The translations under genes and the position numbers were made by a program. 64,000 bases of DNA, from contig JAAVFD010000006.1 of assembly GCA_014800945.1 (NCBI GenBank), positions 25,508-89,507 on the forward strand, written 5' to 3'. The notes beneath the pieces were generated by a model. That model was given only the letters and a program-made list of their open reading frames with translations, did no database searches and was not told the origin of the DNA. Of the stretch, positions 1 through 8,892 are shown in pieces (position 1 is the stretch's first letter; the number at the start of each line of letters is the position of its first letter). Source of the stretch: Barnesiella sp. (GTDB taxonomy: Bacteria > Bacteroidota > Bacteroidia > Bacteroidales > Muribaculaceae).

Positions 1-1188
1 CTCCGCTTCAAGATCTGGTGTGTATTGCCAGTTTGGGGTTGGATTGAATACCAGTGGAATACAGCCGTGTACAAGACATTCCATAATAGTTGAGGAGTAG
101 TGTGAAACAGCTACTTTTGTGCTGGCATAAACTTCTTCCAGAGGCGTGTTTGACACATCAAGAACATTTATCAGGGAATTGAGTTTTTCTTTGGTTTCGA
201 TATCTATTTTCGACTCCGGGTGCAGGCGGTACTGTATTGATAAATCCGGATTATTCACGGCTGTGTCAATAATCAGTTCGTAAAACCGGCGGAGGGTATT
301 GGTGGATGAGACGAAATAGGGCTCCTGAAGAAAGAATGTGATGCAGTTGTGATCTCCTGTTTTGAAAACGGGATACGGATATCCTCCTACAGAATATTCA
401 ATAAGCGGATTTCTGTGGTGCCATAAATCCTTAAACCGTTTGCCCCAGAGCACCATTTTTTTATATGGCATATTGGCAAATCCGGTATGGATGTGTGCCG
501 GCCAACCATGTTGAAACAGCACGGAATCTCCTCCTCTGGAATTACAGATAGAAGCCCAGATTTTGGCTTGAGTCTGACAACCGCACACGGTGTAAAATAC
601 CGGGGGCTCAATGCATTGGTCAAGACAAAGGATAGTATTTATATAAGAGAAGAAAAGAGGGAAATTCCTTTCTAAAAAATCGTTTCTGCAAACTCTTGTT
701 TTTGCATCAGGGAAGCGCATTACTGTAATGTTTTCAGGAATACCAAGGCTATCGAGTGCAATAATATTGTCTGAAATAAGGATTGCATCCCTCTTTTCTC
801 TTTTTATGAAGGGAATAAGATATGAAGCCATCCGTGTTATGTTTGCATAATATACAGGCTGCCCTTTGAAGGATTCAAGAATTTCAGCCCATTTTTGTAA
901 GTGTTGCGGTAAATTTCCGGTAAAGTTGAAATAATGTTTGTCTTTTTTATCAGGAATAGGAAGTTTTATAAGAATTTCAATTGCAGCGTCTTTTGACAGT
1001 CCGTTTTGTCGTAACAGGCAATAATCATCTCTGAGTCGGAAATGTAAGTAGTTAACATAACTTTCAAGAGTGGGAGCCAAATTAATGGATTCCATCTGAA
1101 TATATTTATTAATCAGATGGATCCATTTTCTGACTTTCATCTCAAGAACTGAAAAAAACTCATATAGATAATAATCTCCAGAGTTCAT
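1..1188 (-). CDS. GT-B-like glycosyltransferase of RiPP cassette 1 (3' end cut by window edge)
   Basis: The ORF track misses this gene because it runs off the left edge. I read an open minus-strand frame from an ATG at 1188 through position 1, 396 codons, ending inside the motif PNWQYTPDLEAE that lies near residue 385-395 of the complete copy at 7571-8872. It has the same RLHPES (HP) and SHYSST (SS) motifs. HP and SS motifs are known from bacterial transferases that use CMP-sugars (sialyl- and Kdo-transferases). The gene starts 5 bp after the stop of the barrel protein, so it is the last gene of cassette 1. The first ~480 bp of the window are about 98% identical to the second copy, while the N-terminal half is much more diverged. 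The acceptor is unknown; the neighbouring peptide is my guess. Confidence 0.85.
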   Translation of the reverse strand, partial: MNSGDYYLYEFFSVLEMKVRKWIHLINKYIQMESINLAPTLESYVNYLHFRLRDDYCLLRQNGLSKDAAIEILIKLPIPDKKDKHYFNFTGNLPQHLQKWAEILESFKGQPVYYANITRMASYLIPFIKREKRDAILISDNIIALDSLGIPENITVMRFPDAKTRVCRNDFLERNFPLFFSYINTILCLDQCIEPPVFYTVCGCQTQAKIWASICNSRGGDSVLFQHGWPAHIHTGFANMPYKKMVLWGKRFKDLWHHRNPLIEYSVGGYPYPVFKTGDHNCITFFLQEPYFVSSTNTLRRFYELIIDTAVNNPDLSIQYRLHPESKIDIETKEKLNSLINVLDVSNTPLEEVYASTKVAVSHYSSTIMECLVHGCIPLVFNPTPNWQYTPDLEAE

Positions 1189-1193
1189 TCGTA

Positions 1194-4061
1194 TTATTTC
1201 TTTTTTGGTTGAATAGCGAATTTATATTGTATGTGAAGGAGTCCATATCGTGGAAGAACGTTGGTGTACACTTCGGTTTGAGCTTGGTCATTGACATTGT
1301 AAGTGACATTGTCAAGCTGATGTAGGAGATCAAATCCGTCCAGCATAATGAGCCATTTACCCCCTTTGACAGTGTATGTAATTCTCCCGTTCCAAACAGC
1401 CTTAGTTGAGTTGATGCTGCTTGCGGTATAGCCGTTTCTGCTATAAAAAGTCAAGTCTGTAGATATTCCGAACCGGCATGGGAGTGAAAACACCCCGTTA
1501 ATTCCATAATATGCATCTGTCGCAGAAAAGTTCTTGAACCCGGAGTCAGTGCCATGTGTATCGCGCCATTTTATGCCGCCCTTTAGTCCGATTTTCTGCT
1601 TGCCAATGCTCCAGTTGAAGTTTATAGTCTGGTTCAGAATAAGATTACTAACTATGTTTTTTGTGAAATCAGTTCCGGTCATAGCGAGCATACCTGTGCT
1701 GTTGCCATATCCTACCGTACTCCCTGAAGATATTGAAAACTGATTCCTTTTGCCGAATGTTTTGGAATATCTCTCGGTAAGATTTGCGTTCCAGTTCCCG
1801 CTAACATTATGCATCTGGTAAGTCCGTACACCGGTTTCAGGATTGTAACTGTATGAGTTAACCATTGCGTTTTCAATGACAGAGTATTTGAGTCCAATAT
1901 AGTTAGTCCATTTGTGTTTTGTCATTCCGAACAGTCTCCATTCAAGGCTGATATCGTTCGTTGCCGAATTCTTTAGATTAGGTGAGGCTGTGAATATATG
2001 AAGAGGGTCTCGGGTATTTACAACGTCAACGAGACGGTTAAGCTCAACCAATCTGTTGCTGCGGTTATAATTGAGTAGTAATTGATATTTTTGAGACTTG
2101 TTGAATGCGATTCTTGCTATCGGAACATTTATGTAGAGCGAATTTTTAGAAATATTCTGGTGAATGTCACCCTGCTTAAAATCAAGATGGCGCCAAGTAT
2201 AGTTAAAATCAGGCATTACTTGGATATCTATATCTCTCTTGTTGCTTAATGTAAAAGTGTGTATAAGATTGACAAAAAGGGATATCCTGTCATCAGTTTG
2301 TGTACTCAAATATGTTTGGTCCCTGTTAAGCGAAGACAGATAATTATCCGGTAGAATGCCAAAAACTCCTACATCTTCAAGTCGGTCGAGTTGGTATAGG
2401 TATGAATCCTTTGTTGCGCTTGTATGTGTCCATTGTGGCATAAAAGATAAATGACTACCGGGTTTGAAAGCATAAGAATAAGCTGTGTTCGCTGTAATTG
2501 ACCAGGAGTTGTCGGGATGATTTTTTGAAAACTGATAGTCTGTAGTATGACTTTCAGAAGTATGGTAATTTATATCAAAGCGATTAAATTCGCTATAGTG
2601 ATGTCTTCTATAGTCTCCGAATACTCGAAATAAGATAAGATCCGGTGTATGTGGAATTTTAAATGTTGATTCTAATCGCCCACCTGCACCGAAAGTGTTA
2701 CCACTGCTGAGGGATTGAGTAAGTGAAGTATAAACTGGGTTATCGACAAAAGAAGACAGTTCTCCACTGAAAATCTGCTCAAGTAATGTCTCACTTAGCT
2801 GTTGAGTAGCTGAGTTAAATGTCCCAGACAGTTTTTTTGTGAATTCGTTAAAATTACTGTAATTTATATGTGCATTCACGGCATAAAGTTGTTTACCGGG
2901 CCGCAGCAATAAAGTATGGTTTGATTTAACATTAAAATTGCGAGATATGGCATTTGTAAAAGCGGCGCCAAAAGTATTTCTATTAGTATGGAAATCTGTA
3001 GTATAAGTGTCGGATTCGTTAAAAGATCTGGTGTGATCAACTGTAGCATCTCCTTTTAATTCCCACTTGTTTCCTTCACCGCTAATGTTATAATCAATTC
3101 CCCCCATTTTGTTTCGGGTGTCTCCTGGAGTAGTAGAAGCTCTCCATGCGGTATTTTCACCTGGAGTTCGGTTATCATTAAGATTGTTGATGTTAGCTAT
3201 TAAAGCAATGCGTGAACGTGAGGTGTACCACATGCTGAACAATCGTGCCATATATCGTTCTGCTGTTCCTCCTCCAGCTTCTATATTGCCCATATATCCG
3301 TTCAGATACTCTTTTTTTAGATTGACATCCATCACATATTCGCTGTCCCCAAGGTCTTGTCCTGCAAATATGCTGGTTTCGCTCATTTTATCATATACCT
3401 TAACCTTGTTTACAGTATAAGCGCCCAAATTATTGAGCATAACGAGTTTATTACCCTTAAAAAAATCTTTTCCGTTAAGGAGTAGGCTTTCTACTTTCTT
3501 TCCGTTTACGAAAATTTCACCGTTATCATTCATCTCAACTCCCGGCATCTGTTTGATAAGCGCATCAAGCATAGACCCTTCCGGTAGTTTGAACGCATCG
3601 GCATTATATACAAGTGTATCGCCTGCCATATAAAATTTTACTTTCGTGGCAGTAACTGTTGCACCTTCAAGATTTTTGGATTTTTTATAAAATTCAAGGT
3701 CGGGAATCAGTAAAGATGTTTCTCTTGCCCCTATTTTATCAATATTAATAGTGGTATAAACGGTATCATACCCCTCAGCAAATGCTTTTAAGATATATGT
3801 ATCAGGATTTCTGGGAACATTGAAATTAATGGTGACATTTAGCTTCATATTGTCTCTGCTACCAGTCCATATACTGTTTGTCTTGGAATAGATAGTGTCA
3901 GTTTTACTTTCGGAAAGTAAAATGGCGTTGACTTTATCAATGGCATTACCGGTCCAGCCATCTATTACATTAGCTTTGACTGTAAATGCATTTGTATCCT
4001 GAGCAAGAGTTAATGAAATAGAAGAAGCAAAGAATAGCAAAAATGTTACGAGTATTTTCAT
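1194..4061 (-). CDS. Outer-membrane beta-barrel protein with TonB-receptor-like plug (cassette 1)
   Basis: 955 residues. A signal peptide (about 1-20, ending SLTLAQ) is followed by a carboxypeptidase-regulatory-like Ig fold (about 25-130), a short plug-like segment around 145-240 (LDALIKQMPGVEMNDNGEIF), and a long barrel ending LLHIQYKFAIQPKKK. This architecture is the outer-membrane beta-barrel family related to TonB receptors; I do not see a clear TonB box. It is exactly as long as its partner in cassette 2 and shares many blocks (for example YTSRSRIALIANINNLND). It starts 2 bp after the radical SAM stop, so it is surely co-transcribed. In this context it may be the surface export or uptake gate for the modified peptide, or an immunity or receptor protein. 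The barrel call is firm, the role is inference. Confidence 0.85.
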   Translation of the reverse strand: MKILVTFLLFFASSISLTLAQDTNAFTVKANVIDGWTGNAIDKVNAILLSESKTDTIYSKTNSIWTGSRDNMKLNVTINFNVPRNPDTYILKAFAEGYDTVYTTINIDKIGARETSLLIPDLEFYKKSKNLEGATVTATKVKFYMAGDTLVYNADAFKLPEGSMLDALIKQMPGVEMNDNGEIFVNGKKVESLLLNGKDFFKGNKLVMLNNLGAYTVNKVKVYDKMSETSIFAGQDLGDSEYVMDVNLKKEYLNGYMGNIEAGGGTAERYMARLFSMWYTSRSRIALIANINNLNDNRTPGENTAWRASTTPGDTRNKMGGIDYNISGEGNKWELKGDATVDHTRSFNESDTYTTDFHTNRNTFGAAFTNAISRNFNVKSNHTLLLRPGKQLYAVNAHINYSNFNEFTKKLSGTFNSATQQLSETLLEQIFSGELSSFVDNPVYTSLTQSLSSGNTFGAGGRLESTFKIPHTPDLILFRVFGDYRRHHYSEFNRFDINYHTSESHTTDYQFSKNHPDNSWSITANTAYSYAFKPGSHLSFMPQWTHTSATKDSYLYQLDRLEDVGVFGILPDNYLSSLNRDQTYLSTQTDDRISLFVNLIHTFTLSNKRDIDIQVMPDFNYTWRHLDFKQGDIHQNISKNSLYINVPIARIAFNKSQKYQLLLNYNRSNRLVELNRLVDVVNTRDPLHIFTASPNLKNSATNDISLEWRLFGMTKHKWTNYIGLKYSVIENAMVNSYSYNPETGVRTYQMHNVSGNWNANLTERYSKTFGKRNQFSISSGSTVGYGNSTGMLAMTGTDFTKNIVSNLILNQTINFNWSIGKQKIGLKGGIKWRDTHGTDSGFKNFSATDAYYGINGVFSLPCRFGISTDLTFYSRNGYTASSINSTKAVWNGRITYTVKGGKWLIMLDGFDLLHQLDNVTYNVNDQAQTEVYTNVLPRYGLLHIQYKFAIQPKKK

Positions 4062-4063
4062 GG

Positions 4064-5368
4064 TTAGTTTTGTTTCTGTTTTTGTTTGTTTAATAGCTGT
4101 GTTTTATATTTGTAATGAAGCGTGAGGTATTCATCAAGACTATTTTTCATTAGAGGACAAACTGATGGTTTTAACCCTTGCTCAAAGCGTTTGATTCTGT
4201 CGTATGGGCAACCACCATTGCATACAGGAAAAAGAATACAGTCATTACATTCCGTGTCTGTAAGTGCATCCGCCCTCATTTTGTAAGCAATATATTTACT
4301 TTCGTCCATAGTCTTATCACCAAGTTTCCCAAATACTCTATTGGGATTTCCAACATCGTTCCAGCAGCCGTATAATTCTCCTTCAGGACCTATTACATAT
4401 GTACCTACACTTCTTATAGCGCATTCAGCTCGTCTATTGCTGGGATAAAAGTTATTGAAGAAAATGTGATGTTCATTAAATAACTTTACAATAAAATCGT
4501 GCCTCTCTTGCTGATTGTATAAACACGATGTGCCTTTTTCGGTGGGATCTGATGTAAATGCAGGTGTGATACTTATTTTATGTTTATATTTTTCAGAAAA
4601 AAAATGATGAAGTTTAATATATTCAGACTGATTCTCTTTGTCAATATTAACTCTGATGTTAATTCTTGTTTTTGGTGCGTATTTTGTTAAAATTTCTATG
4701 GACTCCAATATTCTCTTGAAAGTGCCAACACCGTTTTTTAGTGCCCTACGTTTATTATGGGTTTCCTCCATGCCATCTAAGGTGATCTGAATACTATTTA
4801 TATGTAGTTTTTCAAATTTTTCAGCTTTCTGTTTAGTTATTAGATACCCATTAGAAATCATACCTGAATTATATTGTATTCCAAGTTCAAGCATTTTTTT
4901 TGTTAGTGATTCTATCCGGTCAAAAGCAAGAAGTGGTTCACCCCCAAACCATGTTATACTTAGTGTCTTTACGCTTGGCTTAGTTTTGATGAAAGATACA
5001 ATTCTATCTTCTACTTCATTGCTCATAGTCTTATTTGCGTGCTCAAATTCAAAGCAGTAAGGACAAGAAAAATTACAGGCAAGTGTGGGATTTATTGTAA
5101 GAGAAAGTCTGGAATTATCAAATCGGTTTAATAATGTAGTGAATTTAATTTTCTCAATTTCCTGTATATCGTCATTAGTAAGAGCTTTCATTCTTCTTAG
5201 ATTTTCTGATAACTCTTCATCTTCAATCGTTACATCTTTGCCAATAATAAATTCAGATAGTTGATGGTATAATTCACTGTCTAATTCAGCGAAAGAATTA
5301 GACAGTGAATTGTACAAGAGAAAATGATTCTCGTGGCAAAATAAATGGTTGAATTTAGACCACTTCAT
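4064..5368 (-). CDS. Radical SAM/SPASM peptide maturase (cassette 1)
   Basis: 434 residues. The N-terminal segment with LLYNSLSNSFAELD is typical of peptide-maturing radical SAM enzymes. The radical SAM cluster motif is CNFSCPYC (C98, C102, C105), followed by WFGGEPLLAF. The C-terminal SPASM domain shows CNDCILFPVCNGGCPYDRIK and a late Cys in SVCPL, ligands for auxiliary iron-sulfur clusters. Members of this family install thioether, C-C or related cross-links or epimerise residues in ribosomal peptides. The precursor peptide gene lies just 6 bp upstream, which makes the Cys-rich peptide the obvious substrate. The exact chemistry cannot be told from sequence. It is clearly homologous along its length to the cassette 2 enzyme. 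Confidence 0.93.
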   Translation of the reverse strand: MKWSKFNHLFCHENHFLLYNSLSNSFAELDSELYHQLSEFIIGKDVTIEDEELSENLRRMKALTNDDIQEIEKIKFTTLLNRFDNSRLSLTINPTLACNFSCPYCFEFEHANKTMSNEVEDRIVSFIKTKPSVKTLSITWFGGEPLLAFDRIESLTKKMLELGIQYNSGMISNGYLITKQKAEKFEKLHINSIQITLDGMEETHNKRRALKNGVGTFKRILESIEILTKYAPKTRINIRVNIDKENQSEYIKLHHFFSEKYKHKISITPAFTSDPTEKGTSCLYNQQERHDFIVKLFNEHHIFFNNFYPSNRRAECAIRSVGTYVIGPEGELYGCWNDVGNPNRVFGKLGDKTMDESKYIAYKMRADALTDTECNDCILFPVCNGGCPYDRIKRFEQGLKPSVCPLMKNSLDEYLTLHYKYKTQLLNKQKQKQN

Positions 5369-5374
5369 AAAAGA

Positions 5375-5620
5375 TTAAATGTCAAAATTGTAAGCGCCAC
5401 AAGTTGAAAATTGTCCGCAATGAAATAATCCCTCACATCCTTCCGGACTTTCTTCACACATATCAGAATTGAAACTTTTACATTGATCTTTGATTCCTGA
5501 ATTTTCGGGGCATACGATGAATTTTCCACAATTGTCTCCACCCAAAATATGAGATTCTCCCTCAGGTGTTAATGTGATTTCGGGACGCGGTAGTTCAATA
5601 AATTTGAATTTTTTGTTCAT
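5375..5620 (-). CDS. RiPP precursor peptide, double-glycine leader and Cys-rich core (cassette 1)
   Basis: 81 residues. The leader KKFKFIELPRPEITL ends at HILGG (Gly27-Gly28), a classic double-glycine cleavage site. The predicted core is residues 29-81, with 7 cysteines (31, 37, 47, 55, 62, 68, 74), many acidic residues and an end of CGAYNFDI. The leader is closely matched by the cassette 2 peptide, while the core differs except for some Cys positions. It sits between the CMP-sugar synthetase (12 bp upstream) and the radical SAM enzyme (6 bp downstream). Precursor status is inferred from leader form and position. Ser, Thr and Asn in the core could take a sugar. No C39 peptidase or ABC exporter gene is in the window. 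Confidence 0.85.
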   Translation of the reverse strand: MNKKFKFIELPRPEITLTPEGESHILGGDNCGKFIVCPENSGIKDQCKSFNSDMCEESPEGCEGLFHCGQFSTCGAYNFDI

Positions 5621-5632
5621 GATAATTAAAGT

Positions 5633-6292
5633 TTAATTGTTAATAATAGCCTCGGCAAAAAGCCAGTCGGTTTCTGTGTCAATATCAATATATTTGCTAT
5701 CAGATGTTTCTATAATGCAAACCTTATTAGAGATTAGTTTTTTAGTTTTTTTTATTTGCTCTACAGTGGATGCATAAAAAGCACCTGATTCAATAAGGAT
5801 TCCGGAATAATTCTGGCGTAAGGGCTTGTTGTCAAGATTATACGATAACGGGTAACCGTCCTCATGCCAGATAAATCTTTTTATTCTGCGGCAGGATATA
5901 AACGAGTCAAAGGCTGCATCTTCCATTTTGTTGCATAAGTTCCTGAAATCTTCAGGCTTGGTGAAAGGTGATGTAGCCTGAGCAAGAATGAATTTGGTGG
6001 TAGAATCGGGATTTGTACTGCTGATAAACTCCATTATGACTTCTGTGACATTTGCCTTATCACTTGCAGATGCTTCACTTCTATGGAATATGTTGACTTG
6101 CGGATATATGGAGTTGATATAATCAACCGCTCTTTCATCATCTGTTGCAACCCAAATTTCATCGGCGGTATTGGAGGCAATAATGGCATTCAGTACCCAT
6201 GCAAGCAGTGGCTTGTCGCCAAGAATCCTCATGTTTTTGCCGGGGATTTCTTTGCTGCCCTTGCGTATCGGAATGAAATAAATGGTGCTCAT
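5633..6292 (-). CDS. CMP-sugar synthetase, acylneuraminate cytidylyltransferase family (cassette 1)
   Basis: 219 residues covering the full family length. The N-terminal nucleotide-binding motif is RKGSKEIPGKN, followed by VATDDERA, ILAQATSPF, ESGAFYAST and the metal-binding DIDTETDW near the C-terminus. These are the signatures of enzymes that join CTP to a nonulosonic acid (sialic, legionaminic or pseudaminic acid) or to Kdo-like sugars. It is the first gene of the structural operon, with a TATATTTG promoter element 24 bp upstream. No genes for making the sugar itself (NeuB/NeuC type) are in the window, so the substrate must come from elsewhere. Placed before a RiPP precursor it suggests sugar-modified peptide; that link is inference. 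Confidence 0.88.
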   Translation of the reverse strand: MSTIYFIPIRKGSKEIPGKNMRILGDKPLLAWVLNAIIASNTADEIWVATDDERAVDYINSIYPQVNIFHRSEASASDKANVTEVIMEFISSTNPDSTTKFILAQATSPFTKPEDFRNLCNKMEDAAFDSFISCRRIKRFIWHEDGYPLSYNLDNKPLRQNYSGILIESGAFYASTVEQIKKTKKLISNKVCIIETSDSKYIDIDTETDWLFAEAIINN

Positions 6293-6315
6293 AAGCTGCG
6301 TTTGTTGTTTGTTTA

Positions 6316-6323
6316 CAAATATA
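6316..6323 (-). promoter_or_regulatory. Promoter -7 element of cassette 1 biosynthetic operon
   Basis: TATATTTG on the minus strand fits the Bacteroidetes TAnnTTTG -7 consensus and lies 24 bp before the synthetase ATG. I see no TTTG box 19-20 bp upstream. The poor -33 region would fit a promoter that needs an activator, and a GTCCTCAT box begins 44 bp further upstream. Confidence 0.6.
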
Positions 6324-6367
6324 GCTTGCAGCAGAGCACCGCAGGTTAGAGACGGATCGATATAATA

Positions 6368-6429
6368 GTCCTCATAATGACGTGTAAGTGATTGAAAATG
6401 AGAGTGAGGACTGAAAATATTTTCCTCAT
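6368..6429. promoter_or_regulatory. Putative operator array GTCCTCAT/GTGAGGAC/TCCTCAT upstream of cassette 1
   Basis: On the plus strand the region has GTCCTCAT (6368-6375), GTGAGGAC (6404-6411) and TCCTCAT (6423-6429). The last two form an inverted repeat, TGAGGAC-N11-TCCTCA. The same three positions, at offsets 0, 36 and 54 bp, occur upstream of cassette 2 at 14181-14242. Site A is 44 bp from the -7 box. This looks like a binding array for the HTH regulator encoded just upstream. The inverted repeat could alternatively be the 3' hairpin of the regulator transcript. Confidence 0.55.
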
Positions 6430-6437
6430 GCTGAATT

Positions 6438-7478
6438 TCAGCCGTTTAGCTGCATTTTTGAGGATAACTCTTCCCGGTCCGGTGCATCTGATTCGAGTAT
6501 CTTGTCCCTAAGCCGTGTGCGCCGGTTGTAGAAATTTTTGATTTTGCTGTCGGTGAACAGGCAGATAGCTTTAGGTGAGAATCCGGCATACAGATATGTT
6601 AGGAAAGCAACGTCTTTATTGCTAAGCTTCGGCATCTGGGTTCTGATTCGGGTTATAATGCCGTTGTTGTAGGTATTTACCAGCTCTTCGAGTTCGACAA
6701 GTGATTTGGTGCTACGCAATTCGGTAATCTGCCGTTCAAGTTCTTTATGAACAGAAATTCTCACACTGTCGGTTTCCGCATCTTTTTTATTGAAGTATTC
6801 ATCGCAAAGGCGGTTGAATACCTCCCATCTGCCGGAATAGAGTTCTTTTATTTTTTTGTCAAGTTCTGCATTATTAGAGTTGCTACATTCAAGTTGCTGT
6901 CCAAGGTGTATTATTTCTTCACTTTTTTTCCTTCTTGCGTTTTTATATAAAAGTATGAGACCGAGTATAGAAAATCCGGTAATGATGCTTAGAATGACAA
7001 TGATATATTTTTGATGCGGGCTTGGAGGTGTCTCTTTCTTTAGGTATGGTGTTCTAAAGTATGTGGAGCCTGAGAATTTTCCTAAGGAAGTATTTAGTGA
7101 GCAAACATCGCTATCTTTGAAAAGCTGTCTATAGGGGAATCGTATTATACAGTGCCATGAGATAAGGCTGTCAGAAGAAAGATCCTCTATAGGGACATTC
7201 ATATTAAAAGGTTCAATTGGCTTGAATAATGAATCACAAAAGATACCTTCAGCCGAATAGACTTCAAAAGGTTTCCCTTTCGAGGAAATGTCTAATCTTA
7301 TTTCAAAATCCACCTGCGAGTCGTTTGATAGCCCGGAAAATTTGACAAAAAAAGTATCCGGCATTTCAGGTGCATATTTTGCAGTCCGCTCAATAATATT
7401 TTGGGCTAACGCAGAGCTACCATTATCCCAAAGTGTTATTGATAGTATGAGGAATATAATATGCTTAAAATAAGTCAT
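6438..7478 (-). CDS. Membrane-anchored sensor-regulator with C-terminal HTH (cassette 1)
   Basis: 346 residues. There is an N-terminal signal sequence (about 1-25), a periplasmic beta-rich domain (about 30-150), one membrane helix (about 158-178, YIIVILSIITGFSILGLILL), a charged coiled region, and a C-terminal helical domain at about 286-326 (LSNKDVAFLTYLYAGFSPKA, then YNRRTRLRDKI). That C-terminus resembles the LuxR-like domain of Bacteroidales one-component membrane regulators. The DNA-binding half is nearly the same as in the cassette 2 regulator, while the periplasmic half differs. It precedes the biosynthetic operon, so it probably controls it in response to an outside signal, possibly the peptide itself. 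The target and signal are inference. Confidence 0.75.
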   Translation of the reverse strand: MTYFKHIIFLILSITLWDNGSSALAQNIIERTAKYAPEMPDTFFVKFSGLSNDSQVDFEIRLDISSKGKPFEVYSAEGIFCDSLFKPIEPFNMNVPIEDLSSDSLISWHCIIRFPYRQLFKDSDVCSLNTSLGKFSGSTYFRTPYLKKETPPSPHQKYIIVILSIITGFSILGLILLYKNARRKKSEEIIHLGQQLECSNSNNAELDKKIKELYSGRWEVFNRLCDEYFNKKDAETDSVRISVHKELERQITELRSTKSLVELEELVNTYNNGIITRIRTQMPKLSNKDVAFLTYLYAGFSPKAICLFTDSKIKNFYNRRTRLRDKILESDAPDREELSSKMQLNG

Positions 7479-7515
7479 GTATGGACAAACTTATCAAATA
7501 TTCTGAAACCAAAGG

Positions 7516-7543
7516 CAAAGGTATAAATAATTTGTCAATACAA
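7516..7543 (-). promoter_or_regulatory. Promoter for the cassette 1 regulator
   Basis: TACCTTTG (7516-7523, minus strand) matches TAnnTTTG, with a TTG box 17 bp upstream. It lies 37 bp before the regulator start, in the 92-bp gap after the cassette 2 transferase, so cassette 1 can be transcribed apart from cassette 2. A poor match to the operator box (GCCTTCAT) sits about 43 bp upstream of the -7 and may be chance. Confidence 0.5.
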
Positions 7544-7570
7544 GATTCCTAACGTTCGATAGTTATGCCT

Positions 7571-8872
7571 TCATCCGGAAACCGGCTCATACCATTCGGC
7601 TATTTTATGTTCAGGGATATCGGTGTTGAGTGCAAAAGGGAGTTTGGTTCGGAATTCATGTTCGGATGTAGAAATATATCCGATTGACTCCGCTTCAAGA
7701 TCTGGGGTATATTGCCAGTTTGGGGTTGGATTGAATACCAGTGGAATACAGCCGTGCACAAGACATTCCATAATAGTTGAGGAGTAGTGTGAAACAGCTA
7801 CTTTTGTGCTGGCATATACTTCTTCCAGAGGCGTGTTTGACACATCAAGAACATTTATCAGGGAATTGAGTTTTTCTTTGGTTTCGATATCTATTTTCGA
7901 CTCCGGGTGCAGGCGGTACTGTATTGATAAATCCGGATTATTCCCGGCTGTGTTAATAATCAGTTCGTAAAACCGGCGGAGGGTATTGGTGGATGAGACG
8001 AAATAGGGTTCCTGAAGAAAGAATGTGATGCAGTTGTGATCTCCTGTTTTGAGAACGGGATACGGATATCCTCCTACAGAATATTCAATAAGCGGATTCC
8101 TGTGGTGCCATAAATCCTTAAACCGTTTGCCCCAGAGCACCATCTTTTTATATGGCATATTGGCAAATCCGGCATGGATATGTGCTGGCCATCCGTGCTG
8201 AAACAAAACCGATTCTCCGCCTCTGGAATTACATATTGAAGCCCATATTTTAGCCTGAGTCTGACAGCCACAAACACTGTAAAATACCGGTGGCTCCAAG
8301 CACCGGTCAAGAAGAGCTATGGTATTGGAAAATGAGTGAAATAAAGGGAAATTATATTCAAGAAAGTCATTTACGAAAAGTCTGCAACCGGAATCAACAA
8401 ATCTTACAATAGTAATGTTCCCAACGCTTTTTATAGATTCAATATTTGGGCGGCACTCTGTTACTAAAGTGGAGTTTCCGGTACGATTTTTTATGAATGG
8501 AAGGAGGTACTCAATCATTCGGGAAATGTGAGCGTAAAAAACAGGTTGTCCTTTTAAGGGACTTAAAATATCGTTCCATTTAGAGATAATATTCTGTTTT
8601 GTTAGCAGGGTATGAATCCCTTTAGGTGTGTTTTTAGGCAGAGGTAGTTTAACAAGAAGCGAAAGCGCTGACTGCGGGGACATACCGTCACACCGCAGTC
8701 GGCAGTATTCGTTTCGAATTGGATAGTAAGCATAGTTGACAAAGCTTTCTAACGGATTGCGAAGATCAGTATCACCTAAGTATGTGTGCTTCCCAAGACA
8801 GTCAGCCCATTCGGCTATTTTTTTCTCAAGCATCAAGAAAAACTCCGATATATAATAATCCGGTTGCACCAT
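7571..8872 (-). CDS. GT-B-like glycosyltransferase with HP/SS motifs (cassette 2)
   Basis: 433 residues, no signal or membrane helix. The N-terminal half (to about 200) is variable; the C-terminal half carries FQHGWPAHIHAGF (225-236), RLHPES (320-325), SHYSSTIMECL (361-371) and GCIPLVFNPT. HP and SS motifs are hallmarks of bacterial sialyltransferases and of Kps-type Kdo transferases, both of which use CMP-sugars, and the cassette encodes a CMP-sugar synthetase. I therefore expect it to transfer a CMP-activated sugar, perhaps to the precursor peptide. CDP-glycerol-type transferases share similar folds and are the main alternative. It is the last gene of cassette 2, 20 bp after the barrel gene. 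Its C-terminal ~160 codons are about 98% identical in DNA to the copy at the left edge. Confidence 0.78.
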   Translation of the reverse strand: MVQPDYYISEFFLMLEKKIAEWADCLGKHTYLGDTDLRNPLESFVNYAYYPIRNEYCRLRCDGMSPQSALSLLVKLPLPKNTPKGIHTLLTKQNIISKWNDILSPLKGQPVFYAHISRMIEYLLPFIKNRTGNSTLVTECRPNIESIKSVGNITIVRFVDSGCRLFVNDFLEYNFPLFHSFSNTIALLDRCLEPPVFYSVCGCQTQAKIWASICNSRGGESVLFQHGWPAHIHAGFANMPYKKMVLWGKRFKDLWHHRNPLIEYSVGGYPYPVLKTGDHNCITFFLQEPYFVSSTNTLRRFYELIINTAGNNPDLSIQYRLHPESKIDIETKEKLNSLINVLDVSNTPLEEVYASTKVAVSHYSSTIMECLVHGCIPLVFNPTPNWQYTPDLEAESIGYISTSEHEFRTKLPFALNTDIPEHKIAEWYEPVSG

Positions 8873-8892
8873 CTTTTTGGAATAGATTTGTA

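Noticed and set aside
387-675. Track ORFs 387-623 (-) and 487-675 (+)
   Set aside because: Both are shadows of the partial transferase gene read from 1188 to 1; the minus ORF recurs at 8074-8310 over the second copy for the same reason.
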